Shown here piece by piece: positions 43,439-52,344 of a stretch of 52,532 nt of DNA. Every line of letters begins with the position of its first letter. Position 1 is the first letter of the stretch. The notes under the pieces are model-generated. The model did not search any database, was not told the origin of the DNA, and was given only the letters and a program-made list of their open reading frames with translations. The stretch is from the NCBI GenBank assembly GCA_913031625.1, contig CAJWGB010000001.1:1-52532 (forward strand), read 5' to 3'. A program made the position numbers and the translations under genes. The stretch is from an uncultured Planctomycetaceae bacterium (lineage in GTDB: Bacteria; Planctomycetota; Planctomycetia; Planctomycetales; Planctomycetaceae).

Positions 43439-44704
43439 GTGCCGGCCCTTATTAAATGCGTTTGCGCTCTGCTGACCCTCGTTGATGCCCGCGTTTCCAC
43501 GCTGAATGATCAGGAACTGACCGGGACTCTGGTCAGCATCGACTCCAAAGTGCTCAAGCTGGATGCCGGCGGATCCGTCAGTGAAGTTCCAATCGGTGAT
43601 ATTCTGAGTGTCAAAATCGGTGATGAAGCCGAAGCGACTCAGCCACCTGCAGCAGAGATTCAGCTTCAGAGTGGATTTGCTATCGGTGTCAGTTCAATTG
43701 CCGCGACTGCCGAATCAGTCAGTGGCGCGTCTGAACGATTGGGTGAGCTGAAAATTCCCCGAGCACAGGTTCGTGCTCTGCGACTGCAGCCCATGAAGCC
43801 GGAGTGGAGTGGAGAGTGGCAGACCTTCCTGAAGCGGAAGAACAGCAAAGATATTCTCGTCGTGCCCAAACGTGGAGGTGGCGGACTGGACTTCCTTTCA
43901 GGAAACGTGACGTCCGTCAAAGAAGAACAGATTCCTTTCCTGCTGGATGGTGATGAGATCCCCGTTCCGCGACCACGCGTCTTTGGAATCGTGTTTGCCC
44001 GGCAGGAGCAAGCCGGTGCCGGCGGTGCTTTGGCTGTCACATTTCGTGATGGCAGTCGAATGGGAGTCAGCGATATTTCACTGGCAAACGATCAGGTGAA
44101 GCTTTCTCTGCCGTGGAAGCAGGATGTGAACGTCCCGTTGGAACAGGTTGCCGCGATCGATTTCAGCTCCGGCCGCATTCATTACCTGTCTGACATTGAG
44201 CCACTTGCAGAACGTTACTTCGGTCTTGACCCGGAAGGGCGCGGCTGGGGGCCTCTGTTTGAAAAGGATCGCGGCACCCGAACGGGGATTTCGCGTCAAT
44301 GGAAGATGAGCCGTGACAGTTTTCCGAACAGTGGACGGCCAAAGCTGACTCTGCGCGGTGAGACGTACTCACGTGGTCTCTGCATCTTTCCAAGTGCTCG
44401 GATCGACTACGCTCTGGATGGAAAGTACTCCAGCCTCACAGCTGTTGTAGGTGTGGATGATCAGGTGGCATTCAATCAGGTCAAGGGCCGGCCGCCGACT
44501 GCCGTTGAAATCACGGTTGAAGGAGACGGGAAGCAGATCTGGCACAGGATGGTTAATGCTCCGGATGACCCAGTCGATCTCAACGTGGACCTGACCGGGA
44601 TCAATACACTGCGATTGATTGTGGACTTCGGGGACGGATCCAGTACCTGTGACTTTCTTGATCTGGCCAATGCGCGCCTCATTGTCAATACATCGGCTGA
44701 ATAA
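43439..44704 (+). CDS. Secreted NPCBM-domain protein
   Basis: 421 aa starting at GTG, nine or so bases after GGGAG. A short signal-like segment (ALIKCVCALLTLVDA) is followed by repeated small beta units (LTGTLVSIDSKVLKLDAGG, then VPIGDILSVKIGD; again DFLSGNVTSVKEEQIPFLLDG) that resemble tandem SH3-like or Sm-like folds. The C-terminal 150 residues are an NPCBM-type carbohydrate-binding module (LTLRGETYSRGLCIFPSARIDY, then FNQVKGRPPTAVEITVEGDG, and the closing TCDFLDLANARLIV). NPCBM modules bind galacto-type sugars or related glycans, so attachment to a surface polysaccharide is plausible. The next gene begins three bases after its stop. Confidence 0.75.
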   Translation: MPALIKCVCALLTLVDARVSTLNDQELTGTLVSIDSKVLKLDAGGSVSEVPIGDILSVKIGDEAEATQPPAAEIQLQSGFAIGVSSIAATAESVSGASERLGELKIPRAQVRALRLQPMKPEWSGEWQTFLKRKNSKDILVVPKRGGGGLDFLSGNVTSVKEEQIPFLLDGDEIPVPRPRVFGIVFARQEQAGAGGALAVTFRDGSRMGVSDISLANDQVKLSLPWKQDVNVPLEQVAAIDFSSGRIHYLSDIEPLAERYFGLDPEGRGWGPLFEKDRGTRTGISRQWKMSRDSFPNSGRPKLTLRGETYSRGLCIFPSARIDYALDGKYSSLTAVVGVDDQVAFNQVKGRPPTAVEITVEGDGKQIWHRMVNAPDDPVDLNVDLTGINTLRLIVDFGDGSSTCDFLDLANARLIVNTSAE

Positions 44705-44707
44705 CAC

Positions 44708-46468
44708 ATGAGTGGAACTGTGACTTTAATGACCAGCCTGCGCCGCCGGATTCTGGTGCTGATGGCGTTTCTGCTGACGGCGTCTGCATTTGCTGCAGAC
44801 GTTCCTGAAACGGTCAAAGAGCGAGAACAGCGGCGCATCAAAACGATTGAGAAAATTGCCCCGTCGGTGGTTTGCGTAATGCCCGCATCCGGTGCGGGTG
44901 GCGGATCCGGCGTTTTGATTTCCGCCGACGGCTATGCCATCAGTAACTACCACGTGACTTCCGGTTCCGGGGACTTCATGAAGTGCGGCCTGAACGACGG
45001 CAAGCTTTACGATGCTGTGATCGTTGGAATTGATCCTACGGGAGACGTCGCACTGATCAAACTGCTGGGGCGCGATGACTTCCCCTTCTGCGAACCAGGT
45101 GACAGCGATGCCGTTCGCATGGGAGATGAGGTTGTTGCTCTGGGTAACCCATTTCTGCTGGCCGGCGATTTTACGCCCACGGTGACCTACGGAATCGTGA
45201 GCGGCGTTCGGCGTTATCAGTACCCGGCGGGTACGTTTCTGGAATACACCGACTGCATTCAGGTTGATGCTTCCATTAACCCGGGGAATTCGGGCGGCCC
45301 ACTGTTCGATATCGACGGTCGGTGGATTGGAATCAACGGGCGGGCATCCTTTGAGAAGCGCGGGCGAATCAATACTGGTGCGGCCTACGCCATTAGTGTG
45401 CGACAGGTGCTTCTGTTTGTGGAGCACCTGCGGTCTGGCCGAATCGTGGACCACGCTCGAACCGAGTTCACTGTTGAGACGAACGACGGGGTCGTGGAAT
45501 TCTCGTCCGTATCTCAACTTTCCGAGCCTTATCGCCGCGGCGTTCGCTCCGGAGATGAACTCGTGTCGTTTGCCGGTCGGTCTTTGACCAGCGCGAATGA
45601 CTTCAAGAACATTCTTGGCATTCTTCCCGAAGGAACACGCGTTCCGATGACGTGGCGGAATGACGATGGCATTCACCGCACCACCGTCCGCCTGCTGCCG
45701 CTGCATGGTTTTGAAGAAGCTCCCGAACTGCCAGGGGACCGCCAGCCGCAACCTGGCGACGAAGACGAGCAGGATAAGCCTCAGCGACCAGGCCGGCCCG
45801 GCATGCAGCGAAAACCCCCTCCGCCGGTACCCGCTCAGTGGAAGCATCTGTTTAAGAAACAGAAGGGGTACGCCAACGCGTATTTTAATGAACAGCACAT
45901 GAAGCGACTCGTTGAGCGGCTGCGTGAGGCAGTGCCTTCTGAGCTGACGAAGGCGGACACTCAGTGGGTGTTTGCAGTGGCGACAGAGAAAAGCACGGGA
46001 GAACTCGGTGTCAGTCCGAAAGCGGCATGGCTTCAATGGGAAGGTGGTCGTTCGTCACTGCAGCCAGCAGCTGAAGTTGCTCAGTCCAATGAGCCCGATG
46101 AGTTCGGTGGTGTTCTGACAGCTCTGTTGCAGATGCGAAAGTTCTTTCGCGCTGATGACGAGCTGTTCAGCGAGACATTCTTTCATGGGGATGAACATAT
46201 TGCACCATCCGGTGCTCACGTCGAAGTTGTTGTAACGAAAGACGACCTGATTAAGTGTCGCTGGTACTTTATGGAAGGCAATCCGCTGCCGATTGGTCTC
46301 GATCTCCAGACAGGTGCGGGAGAAGACGAAGCTCGTCTGAGATTTGACGCATGGAAAACGGACAGCAGTGTTCTGTATCCATCGCGCATCGGCGTGGTTG
46401 ATGCAGATCGGGAGGAAACAGACTGGATGGATGTTTCTTCGATTCGCGTTGGGGCTCCTGCGAAATAG
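44708..46468 (+). CDS. Secreted S1C (Deg/Htr-type) serine protease with PDZ domain and unique C-terminal domain
   Basis: 586 aa. After a signal peptide (about 10-30) comes a trypsin-fold S1C domain with the full triad: H82 in ISNYHVTS, D113 in PTGDVALIKL and S195 in INPGNSGGPLF. A PDZ domain follows (about 255-335: RRGVRSGDELVSFAGRSL, then LPEGTRVPMTWRNDDG), then a Pro/Gln-rich linker and a C-terminal domain of about 220 residues not seen in DegP (from FKKQKGYANAYFNEQHMKRL). Deg proteases degrade or remodel misfolded envelope proteins. The extra domain may choose substrates. It sits in tight linkage with the NPCBM gene upstream and the protease-like gene 35 nt downstream. Confidence 0.88.
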   Translation: MSGTVTLMTSLRRRILVLMAFLLTASAFAADVPETVKEREQRRIKTIEKIAPSVVCVMPASGAGGGSGVLISADGYAISNYHVTSGSGDFMKCGLNDGKLYDAVIVGIDPTGDVALIKLLGRDDFPFCEPGDSDAVRMGDEVVALGNPFLLAGDFTPTVTYGIVSGVRRYQYPAGTFLEYTDCIQVDASINPGNSGGPLFDIDGRWIGINGRASFEKRGRINTGAAYAISVRQVLLFVEHLRSGRIVDHARTEFTVETNDGVVEFSSVSQLSEPYRRGVRSGDELVSFAGRSLTSANDFKNILGILPEGTRVPMTWRNDDGIHRTTVRLLPLHGFEEAPELPGDRQPQPGDEDEQDKPQRPGRPGMQRKPPPPVPAQWKHLFKKQKGYANAYFNEQHMKRLVERLREAVPSELTKADTQWVFAVATEKSTGELGVSPKAAWLQWEGGRSSLQPAAEVAQSNEPDEFGGVLTALLQMRKFFRADDELFSETFFHGDEHIAPSGAHVEVVVTKDDLIKCRWYFMEGNPLPIGLDLQTGAGEDEARLRFDAWKTDSSVLYPSRIGVVDADREETDWMDVSSIRVGAPAK

Positions 46469-46503
46469 AACGCCAGTCTGCCTGTAGTCAAAAGATCACA
46501 GTC

Positions 46504-47532
46504 ATGAAGAATTGCACTATAAAAACTGTTCTGTCAGCAGTGATGCTGGCATCCGGGCTCACCGCCGACGAGAACAAAACTCCTTCGGTACCGGACATCG
46601 TTGAATCGCGACAGGAAACAGTCGTGAAGCTGTTTGGGGCGGGTGTTGGGAATCTGGACTCCTACGGTTCCGGAATCATCATTTCCGAAGATGGGCTGGT
46701 GGCCACGGTCTGGAATCACCTGGTCAACAACGGATTTCTCACTGCTGTCACAGCCGACGGTCAGCGGCATGAAGTGATCGTTGTCGGAACAAGCCTGAAG
46801 CACGACCTTGCCATCCTGAGACTCGATACGGCTGAGCCTCAGAAGTTTCCGTTTATTGACTACAAGTCATCGGGCGCCCTGAAGACCGGCGATGGGCTGC
46901 TGGCATTCAGCAATGAGTATCATGTAGCGACCGGAAACGAACCTGTTTCGGTGATGCATGGTGTCCTGGCCTGTGAGACTCCCCTGGATGCAGGTCTGGG
47001 GCGCTGGCAATTTCCGGTGAAATCTCCCGTCTATCTGATCGACGCCATTGTCAACAACTCGGGTGCCGCCGGAGGTCTGGTTACAGACTCGAGGGGTGTG
47101 CCTGTGGGCATGCTGGGCCGAGAGATTCGGCATCGTGACACGAATATGTGGGTGAACTACGCAGTACCCCTGAGGACTCTGGAACCTGCGATCAGCACGA
47201 TCCTGAGCGGTCAGAGAGTTCGAGATGATGAGCCCGAGGAAGAAGACCGAGTCCTGCTGTCGGATCGAAAGCTCACAGCGGTCTTTGGCATTACGGTTCT
47301 GCCGGCCATTTTGAAGAAGACTCCGGCTTACATTGACCGGATCGTGCCCGGTTCTGCTGCCGCAGCTGCTGAACTCCAGCGAGGTGACCTTGTATTGATG
47401 GTGGAAGACGACGTGATTCAGTCCGTCGAAGACCTCCGTGCTGCTTTAGCTACGCACCGCAAGGGCCAGTCCATCTCGCTCACCGTCAATCGCAACGATT
47501 CGCTCGCCGTGAAAACGCTCGTTGTGCCCTGA
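46504..47532 (+). CDS. Secreted S1C protease-like protein with PDZ, catalytic Ser replaced by Ala (probable pseudoprotease)
   Basis: 342 aa with a short signal peptide. The S1C fold is recognisable: YGSGIIISEDGLVATVWNH (H72), LKHDLAILRLD (D101), and a C-terminal PDZ domain (IDRIVPGSAAAAAELQRGDL, then SVEDLRAALATHRKGQSIS). The nucleophile site, which in the upstream paralogue reads NPGNSGGP, reads NNSGAAGG here, so Ala189 occupies the Ser position and the oxyanion-loop Pro is lost. The His and Asp are kept. It should therefore bind but not cleave. It follows the active protease by 35 nt, so the pair probably act together, for example as a regulatory or chaperone subunit. A distant possibility is that S186 serves as an alternative nucleophile. 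Confidence 0.85.
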   Translation: MKNCTIKTVLSAVMLASGLTADENKTPSVPDIVESRQETVVKLFGAGVGNLDSYGSGIIISEDGLVATVWNHLVNNGFLTAVTADGQRHEVIVVGTSLKHDLAILRLDTAEPQKFPFIDYKSSGALKTGDGLLAFSNEYHVATGNEPVSVMHGVLACETPLDAGLGRWQFPVKSPVYLIDAIVNNSGAAGGLVTDSRGVPVGMLGREIRHRDTNMWVNYAVPLRTLEPAISTILSGQRVRDDEPEEEDRVLLSDRKLTAVFGITVLPAILKKTPAYIDRIVPGSAAAAAELQRGDLVLMVEDDVIQSVEDLRAALATHRKGQSISLTVNRNDSLAVKTLVVP

Positions 47533-47697
47533 TCCCGACGCAGTACGACACTGTGTCTGATAATACAGGGTTTGAAGCGAATACCTGGTGTGTTGGAGTT
47601 CTGCTCCGAGAGGCAGACAATTCCGGCATTCAGCCGTATCATGTGAATGCAGGCTGAGGGTCTTGTTTTGAGGTGACGTCTGCGTTGAGGAAGTGCA

Positions 47698-49770
47698 ATG
47701 AACAGATTCACAGTTCTCCTTGTCCTGATTTTCTGCAGTGCCGTCGTCGCTGACGAATCAAAGCCCTCAGATGAGAAGAATCAGTCGACCGCAAACACGC
47801 CGGCTGGCGAGGCTCAAACGGACGAGGAGACGTCAGACGCACCAGATTATGAAGCCATGGTTGCGGCGCTGGTGAATATCAAGGCACCAGGCTTTGGCTA
47901 CTCTGAGGTGCCGTCTGGTTTGGAGTTTCTGCCGTACCGGGACTCTAGCAAAGCCTCGCTCAGGTCTTTTGATACCAACGGCACTCCACCTCCCGGCCAG
48001 ACGATTGCACCCGCTCCTGAGATGGTGGCGCTGGTTTCTGCCGGAGTTGACGTGGTCCCGACTTTGCTGCAACACCTGACAGACTCGCGTGAAGTGACGA
48101 CCGTTCGGCCGCCGCCGGCCATGTACGGCGAAATTCGCATTGAATACGACTCGTATTCTTCGGGTCAGCATCCGGTCGATTTTCGGGAGTTGAGTCGGGC
48201 ACGGAACCGAAACGGAAGCGGCACGAGCCTCATGCGGCCGCACAGGATTACGGTCGGAGATTTGTGTTTTGTGGCCCTCGGTCAAATCGTCAATCGCGAT
48301 TTCAATACGGTGTCTTACGAGGATGATTATCTCTACATCTGCTCAACGTCACGCGACAACAGCTTTGCAGAAGTCATTCGGTCGCAATGGAAGTCGCTCA
48401 CGGCGGAGAGTCATCGCCAGAGTTTGCGGTCGGATTTTGAATCTGCAGATTCATACATGCGTCGATCTGGCGCCTATCAGCGCCTTTCGCTCTACTATCC
48501 GGAAGAAACCGAAGCCCTTGTCCTTCAGCATCTGAATCGGACGGTCATCGACTACGACCGGGTGGAAAACCTGCGCCAAAGGCTCTTCTATCGAGTGGAT
48601 CCGCAGGCATGGGATCCCATTATCGCCGGCGTGCGACAGCAGCCCAACAGTGACGCCCTGTTGTCCGGTCTCAGGGAAAGTCTGTTTAACGATCTCGAGT
48701 ACCTCGAGTCGGATGACATGATGGGGCGATGGGAATCCCATTCAGGGGGTGACCTTCGAGAAACAAAGCTCATGTTGAGTCATGTATTTGGGTTACCGAG
48801 GAATGTGAAATCAGTTGATCGCGAAGCTCCTACCCATACAACATTCAGCGAACGTTCGGAGTTAATTTCCACTTTGATTCACGACAAAAGTAAGCAGGTG
48901 GGTGAGCGTGTTAAGCAGATTTTTGAAGAGAGCGCTGAGGATTCTTATGAGACAGCCGCCTGCCTGAAGTGCCTGGCACATCGCGACTTCGGTGGGTTTG
49001 TGCGGACTCAGTTGCAGAAAATTGACGGGCAGAGTTTTGTGACCAACGAACTGCACGTGAGCTGGCTGGATGCTGTGTCATCAACGACCGACGAAGCGAC
49101 GATCGCAATGCTCACATCGCTGCGCGATGAAACCCGGAACCCGGACTATTTTGCCGCGCTGGTCACTGGTGGACTGAAGGTTGAGGCGAAAGAACTCGAA
49201 GCAAAGAGTATTGAGCTGATTCAGCAGTTGCCCAACGATTCCACTGCGGGCGCGACTCTGCTGGATCTGGTTCGCACCGAGATTCCAGCAGAGGCTGAAT
49301 CACTCTACCGCCTTTACATGGGGAGTGGGTCATGGCTGCGGGCGGCACAGGTCTGTCAGTCATTGACTTATCTGCCTGACTCGAACTCCATGTTTGAGCC
49401 TGATGCTGTGCTCGCCGAACTGTTGGATGACAAGCGAACATACACTGGAAATGACAACGAGATGTACAAAGACCTGCGGATCTGCGACCTTGCCGCGCTT
49501 GCTCTTTCAGGGCGAGTTTCAGAGTCCGTATTTGATTCAGAGTGGCCGATTGAACGACGCGACAGAATGATCTCTATTTTCAGGCGACACATGAATCTGG
49601 AGGAAGTTGCATTCAATCCAATGCTGTGGCTGACGGAACCCGAAGGGCTGTCGCCTTTGCGATTATCGCTGCTCCTGCTGGTCGTGCTCGGCGTCGTAGT
49701 TGTGATACGGCCGTTCTTCAACCGGACGACTGCCGACCCCGCCGACGATTCTGCCGCGAAAGAGAATTGA
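47698..49770 (+). CDS. Exported protein with C-terminal membrane anchor, possibly HEAT-like repeats, unknown function
   Basis: 690 aa. Begins with a signal peptide (MNRFTVLLVLIFCSAVVA) after GAGGAA, followed by a Glu/Ser/Asp-rich stretch of 40 residues. The body is mainly helical; segments around 400-520 (DKSKQVGERVKQIFEE, then TAACLKCLAHRDFGGFVR, then DEATIAMLTSLRDE) have the spacing of HEAT or armadillo repeats. One transmembrane helix is at the end (LRLSLLLLVVLGVVVVI), leaving a short charged tail. Topology is therefore a large extracytoplasmic domain tied to the membrane. It is 165 nt after the pseudoprotease gene, so it may or may not share its transcript. Confidence 0.7.
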   Translation: MNRFTVLLVLIFCSAVVADESKPSDEKNQSTANTPAGEAQTDEETSDAPDYEAMVAALVNIKAPGFGYSEVPSGLEFLPYRDSSKASLRSFDTNGTPPPGQTIAPAPEMVALVSAGVDVVPTLLQHLTDSREVTTVRPPPAMYGEIRIEYDSYSSGQHPVDFRELSRARNRNGSGTSLMRPHRITVGDLCFVALGQIVNRDFNTVSYEDDYLYICSTSRDNSFAEVIRSQWKSLTAESHRQSLRSDFESADSYMRRSGAYQRLSLYYPEETEALVLQHLNRTVIDYDRVENLRQRLFYRVDPQAWDPIIAGVRQQPNSDALLSGLRESLFNDLEYLESDDMMGRWESHSGGDLRETKLMLSHVFGLPRNVKSVDREAPTHTTFSERSELISTLIHDKSKQVGERVKQIFEESAEDSYETAACLKCLAHRDFGGFVRTQLQKIDGQSFVTNELHVSWLDAVSSTTDEATIAMLTSLRDETRNPDYFAALVTGGLKVEAKELEAKSIELIQQLPNDSTAGATLLDLVRTEIPAEAESLYRLYMGSGSWLRAAQVCQSLTYLPDSNSMFEPDAVLAELLDDKRTYTGNDNEMYKDLRICDLAALALSGRVSESVFDSEWPIERRDRMISIFRRHMNLEEVAFNPMLWLTEPEGLSPLRLSLLLLVVLGVVVVIRPFFNRTTADPADDSAAKEN

Positions 49771-49851
49771 GAGTCACCGTTCGACTCGTCATACTCCCGC
49801 CTCACATTCGGATTCTCCGAATGTTCCTTCGATTTAGCAGGAAAACCAGCG

Positions 49852-50157
49852 ATGATGCTCTCTCATATGGTGTACTTCACCCTCAAAGACTCCTCTGCGG
49901 AAGCGTGCCAGAAACTTGTGGACGCGTGCCACAGGCATCTGACGCAGCATGACGGAATTAAATTCTTTGCCGCAGGAACTCGTGAGACTGATTATCAGCG
50001 GCCTGTGAACCAGATCTTCGATGTCGCGCTGCATGTGGTGTTTGAAGACAGGGCAGCTCATGATGTTTATCAGACGTCTGACAATCACATGGCCTTCATT
50101 GAAGAAGGAAAAGACAACTGGGAGAAGGTGTGTGTGTTTGACGCCAACGTCTCCTGA
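49852..50157 (+). CDS. Dabb (stress-responsive A/B barrel) domain protein
   Basis: 101 aa, the usual length of a single Dabb domain. Conserved parts: an N-terminal strand with His (MLSHMVYFTLKD), the helix AEACQKLVDACHRHL, then FFAAGTRETDYQRP, FDVALHVVFEDRAAHDVYQ and the final strand FDANVS. These small dimeric ferredoxin-like proteins occur in many bacteria; a few are enzymes or heavy-metal/stress proteins but most are uncharacterised. Cytosolic, no signal peptide. A second ATG directly follows the first. Confidence 0.85.
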   Translation: MMLSHMVYFTLKDSSAEACQKLVDACHRHLTQHDGIKFFAAGTRETDYQRPVNQIFDVALHVVFEDRAAHDVYQTSDNHMAFIEEGKDNWEKVCVFDANVS

Positions 50158-50217
50158 CCGGTGGCGTATGAAATGGCGTTGATCCTTCCCAGTTGACTGC
50201 GCGCGGAGCCTGACTTC

Positions 50218-52284
50218 ATGTCGGAAGCCGAGGAATCAGATGCTCCGCTATTGCCTGATGAGCGGGTGGGCTGGAGGGAATGGGCGGCTGCTCTGGCGAC
50301 GGCTTTATTGATCGCCGCATGGGTCTGGCGAGATATCGTGGCAGGCGGCGGACTGTTCGGTGGAGACCCATACCCTTACTTCCTCCCGCAGAAAGTTGTG
50401 GTTGCCAGGGCGTTTGAGGACGGTGTCGTCCCGCTGTGGCATCCGTGGACCGGGCATGGTTACCCGTTACTGGCAGAGAGCCAGGCCGCCGTGTTTTATC
50501 CTGCGACTCAGGTCCTGTACCGGGTCATGGATGTTCATGCTGCGTTCCACACCAATCTGCTGTTGCATTATGTGCTGGGGTTCGTATTCGCGTGGCGGTT
50601 TGCACGAAGTCAGGGCGTTTCTTTCGCCGCCGGACTGCTGGGGGCGACGGTCTTTGTATATGGCTGGTTTCCGGCTCGGGTTTCGCTGGAATGGGCGGCA
50701 GTGGGTGCCGTCTGGATGCCTCTCTGCCTGTGGCTGACAGAACGGCTGCTGCGAGTTCCGTCTTTTCGACGCACTGCAGTTCTGGGGTTGGCATTCGGAC
50801 TTCATCTGCTTGCCGGACACTTCAATCTGGCATTTATTACGCAGCTGACCTGTTGCGGATTCGCAGCAGGCAGGTGCTTCCTTCGAGCTCAGTCGGGCAG
50901 TCGGTGGAAGCCGGCCCTGTTAACGCCCGCTGCAATTGCTCTCGGTGTATTACTTGGGGCAGTGCAGCTGATTCCTACGTGGGAACTGAGAGGACAGAGT
51001 CAGCGTCAGGGAGTTGATGCTCGGCACGACCCGGCGTATGGGCACATGCCACCCCTGTATGCCAGCCAGTTGGCGACGGGCTGGTTGTATTGGCATACGC
51101 CGGAAATGAAGCAATCGCGCGACTACCGTGATTCATGGGGCGCGATTTCAGCGGACACCGTTTCCGTTGAAGCTCACCTGTATTGGGGCATTGCTCCGTT
51201 TGTGTTGGTTGTTTTTTCGCTGGGTCGCCGTGTACGCAGACAGGCAGCCACACGGATATGGATGCTTCTGGGCATCGCCGGTGTGGTTTATTCAACAGGC
51301 TGGCTGGTTCCGTTAACGAAGCGTCTCCCGGGATTCGGGTTCTTCATCGGTCCAGGCAGATACACAATCGTTGCCGCGATGGCTGGTGCCGTGTTGGCCG
51401 GACTCTCGCTGACGCAGTTGTTGAAGACGTCAAAGCGAGGTGTCGGTCTCATCATCGCACTTCTGATTGGCGTGACTGTCTGGGACCTGGAACAATCCAA
51501 TCTGGCGATTCGAGATTCGGCGATCGTCGAGACGCCTCCCTATGCTCGGTTGAATGATAGCTGGGTCCGACGGTCACTCTCAGAGAGACCCGAATTCCGA
51601 GTGCTCGCGCCGATGCCGAATGTCGCCAGTGTCATGAGGGTAAATGGTCTGCCCACTTATCTTGGGTTGGGTCCCGAACAGTATTTCACGTCGTTGTTCC
51701 GGCAGCCGACAGGTCCGGAAGACTCAGGGGCGACCTTTCCCGGTGAACAACAGCTGATGGATTTGAAGCGTCTTGGGGTGACGCACATCCTGACGGCGGC
51801 TCCGCTTGAGCGGCCGGCTGACGGACTTGAGGAAGTCTTCAGTGCTCCCGACCCGTACTTCGGAACTGTTTGGTTCACACCGACTTCCACAACTCTGTAT
51901 CGAATTGCCGGTGCCGGCGGACGAGTCGTGACGGAACCGGAGAGTCCTTCGAGGCCCACGATTCGCGCGAAGAACTGCAATGTAGTCGAGATTGAGGTCG
52001 AGATGTCGGCCGCCGGGACGCTCACACTGCGGGACCTTGACTGGCCCGGCTGGATTGTCAGCGTGAACGGTGAATCGGCCGAATCCGGAACGAACGACCT
52101 TGGCATGCGAACAGTGCAGCTTCCCGCCGGCCGTCATGTTGTCCGGTGGTCGTTCGAGCCGCAGTCGTTTGTGATCGGGGTGTGGGTCTCCGTGGCGGCT
52201 CTCATCCTGACGTTTTTCCTGCTGATCTGGCGTCCGCGGTGCACCGCTGACAAGTCAGGAGACGCGGCACCCCCGACTGTTTAA
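50218..52284 (+). CDS. YfhO-like polytopic membrane protein
   Basis: 688 aa with about ten to twelve transmembrane helices and a C-terminal extracytoplasmic domain. The start (WAAALATALLIAAWVWRDI) is followed by GDPYPYFLPQKVVVARAF and PLWHPWTGHGYPLLAESQAA, the conserved first extracytoplasmic loop of YfhO/GT-C-like proteins, which carries acidic residues as in lipid-linked glycosyltransferases. The C-terminal beta-domain (TLTLRDLDWPGWIVSVNGE, then RTVQLPAGRHVVRWSFEP) is also typical. In Gram-positive bacteria YfhO is linked to glycosylation of teichoic acids; planctomycete members are uncharacterised. Sugar transfer outside the membrane is the best guess. Confidence 0.8.
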   Translation: MSEAEESDAPLLPDERVGWREWAAALATALLIAAWVWRDIVAGGGLFGGDPYPYFLPQKVVVARAFEDGVVPLWHPWTGHGYPLLAESQAAVFYPATQVLYRVMDVHAAFHTNLLLHYVLGFVFAWRFARSQGVSFAAGLLGATVFVYGWFPARVSLEWAAVGAVWMPLCLWLTERLLRVPSFRRTAVLGLAFGLHLLAGHFNLAFITQLTCCGFAAGRCFLRAQSGSRWKPALLTPAAIALGVLLGAVQLIPTWELRGQSQRQGVDARHDPAYGHMPPLYASQLATGWLYWHTPEMKQSRDYRDSWGAISADTVSVEAHLYWGIAPFVLVVFSLGRRVRRQAATRIWMLLGIAGVVYSTGWLVPLTKRLPGFGFFIGPGRYTIVAAMAGAVLAGLSLTQLLKTSKRGVGLIIALLIGVTVWDLEQSNLAIRDSAIVETPPYARLNDSWVRRSLSERPEFRVLAPMPNVASVMRVNGLPTYLGLGPEQYFTSLFRQPTGPEDSGATFPGEQQLMDLKRLGVTHILTAAPLERPADGLEEVFSAPDPYFGTVWFTPTSTTLYRIAGAGGRVVTEPESPSRPTIRAKNCNVVEIEVEMSAAGTLTLRDLDWPGWIVSVNGESAESGTNDLGMRTVQLPAGRHVVRWSFEPQSFVIGVWVSVAALILTFFLLIWRPRCTADKSGDAAPPTV

Positions 52285-52344
52285 ATCACCTCAGCTCAGG
52301 GTTATGATCTCCTCCCACCAATTCTGAATACTGGAGATAACACT

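Noticed and set aside
44726-46036. 436-codon open frame antisense to the S1C protease gene
   Set aside because: It is the mirror of a long GC-rich gene, has no signal peptide or domain, and the sense frame has a full catalytic triad.
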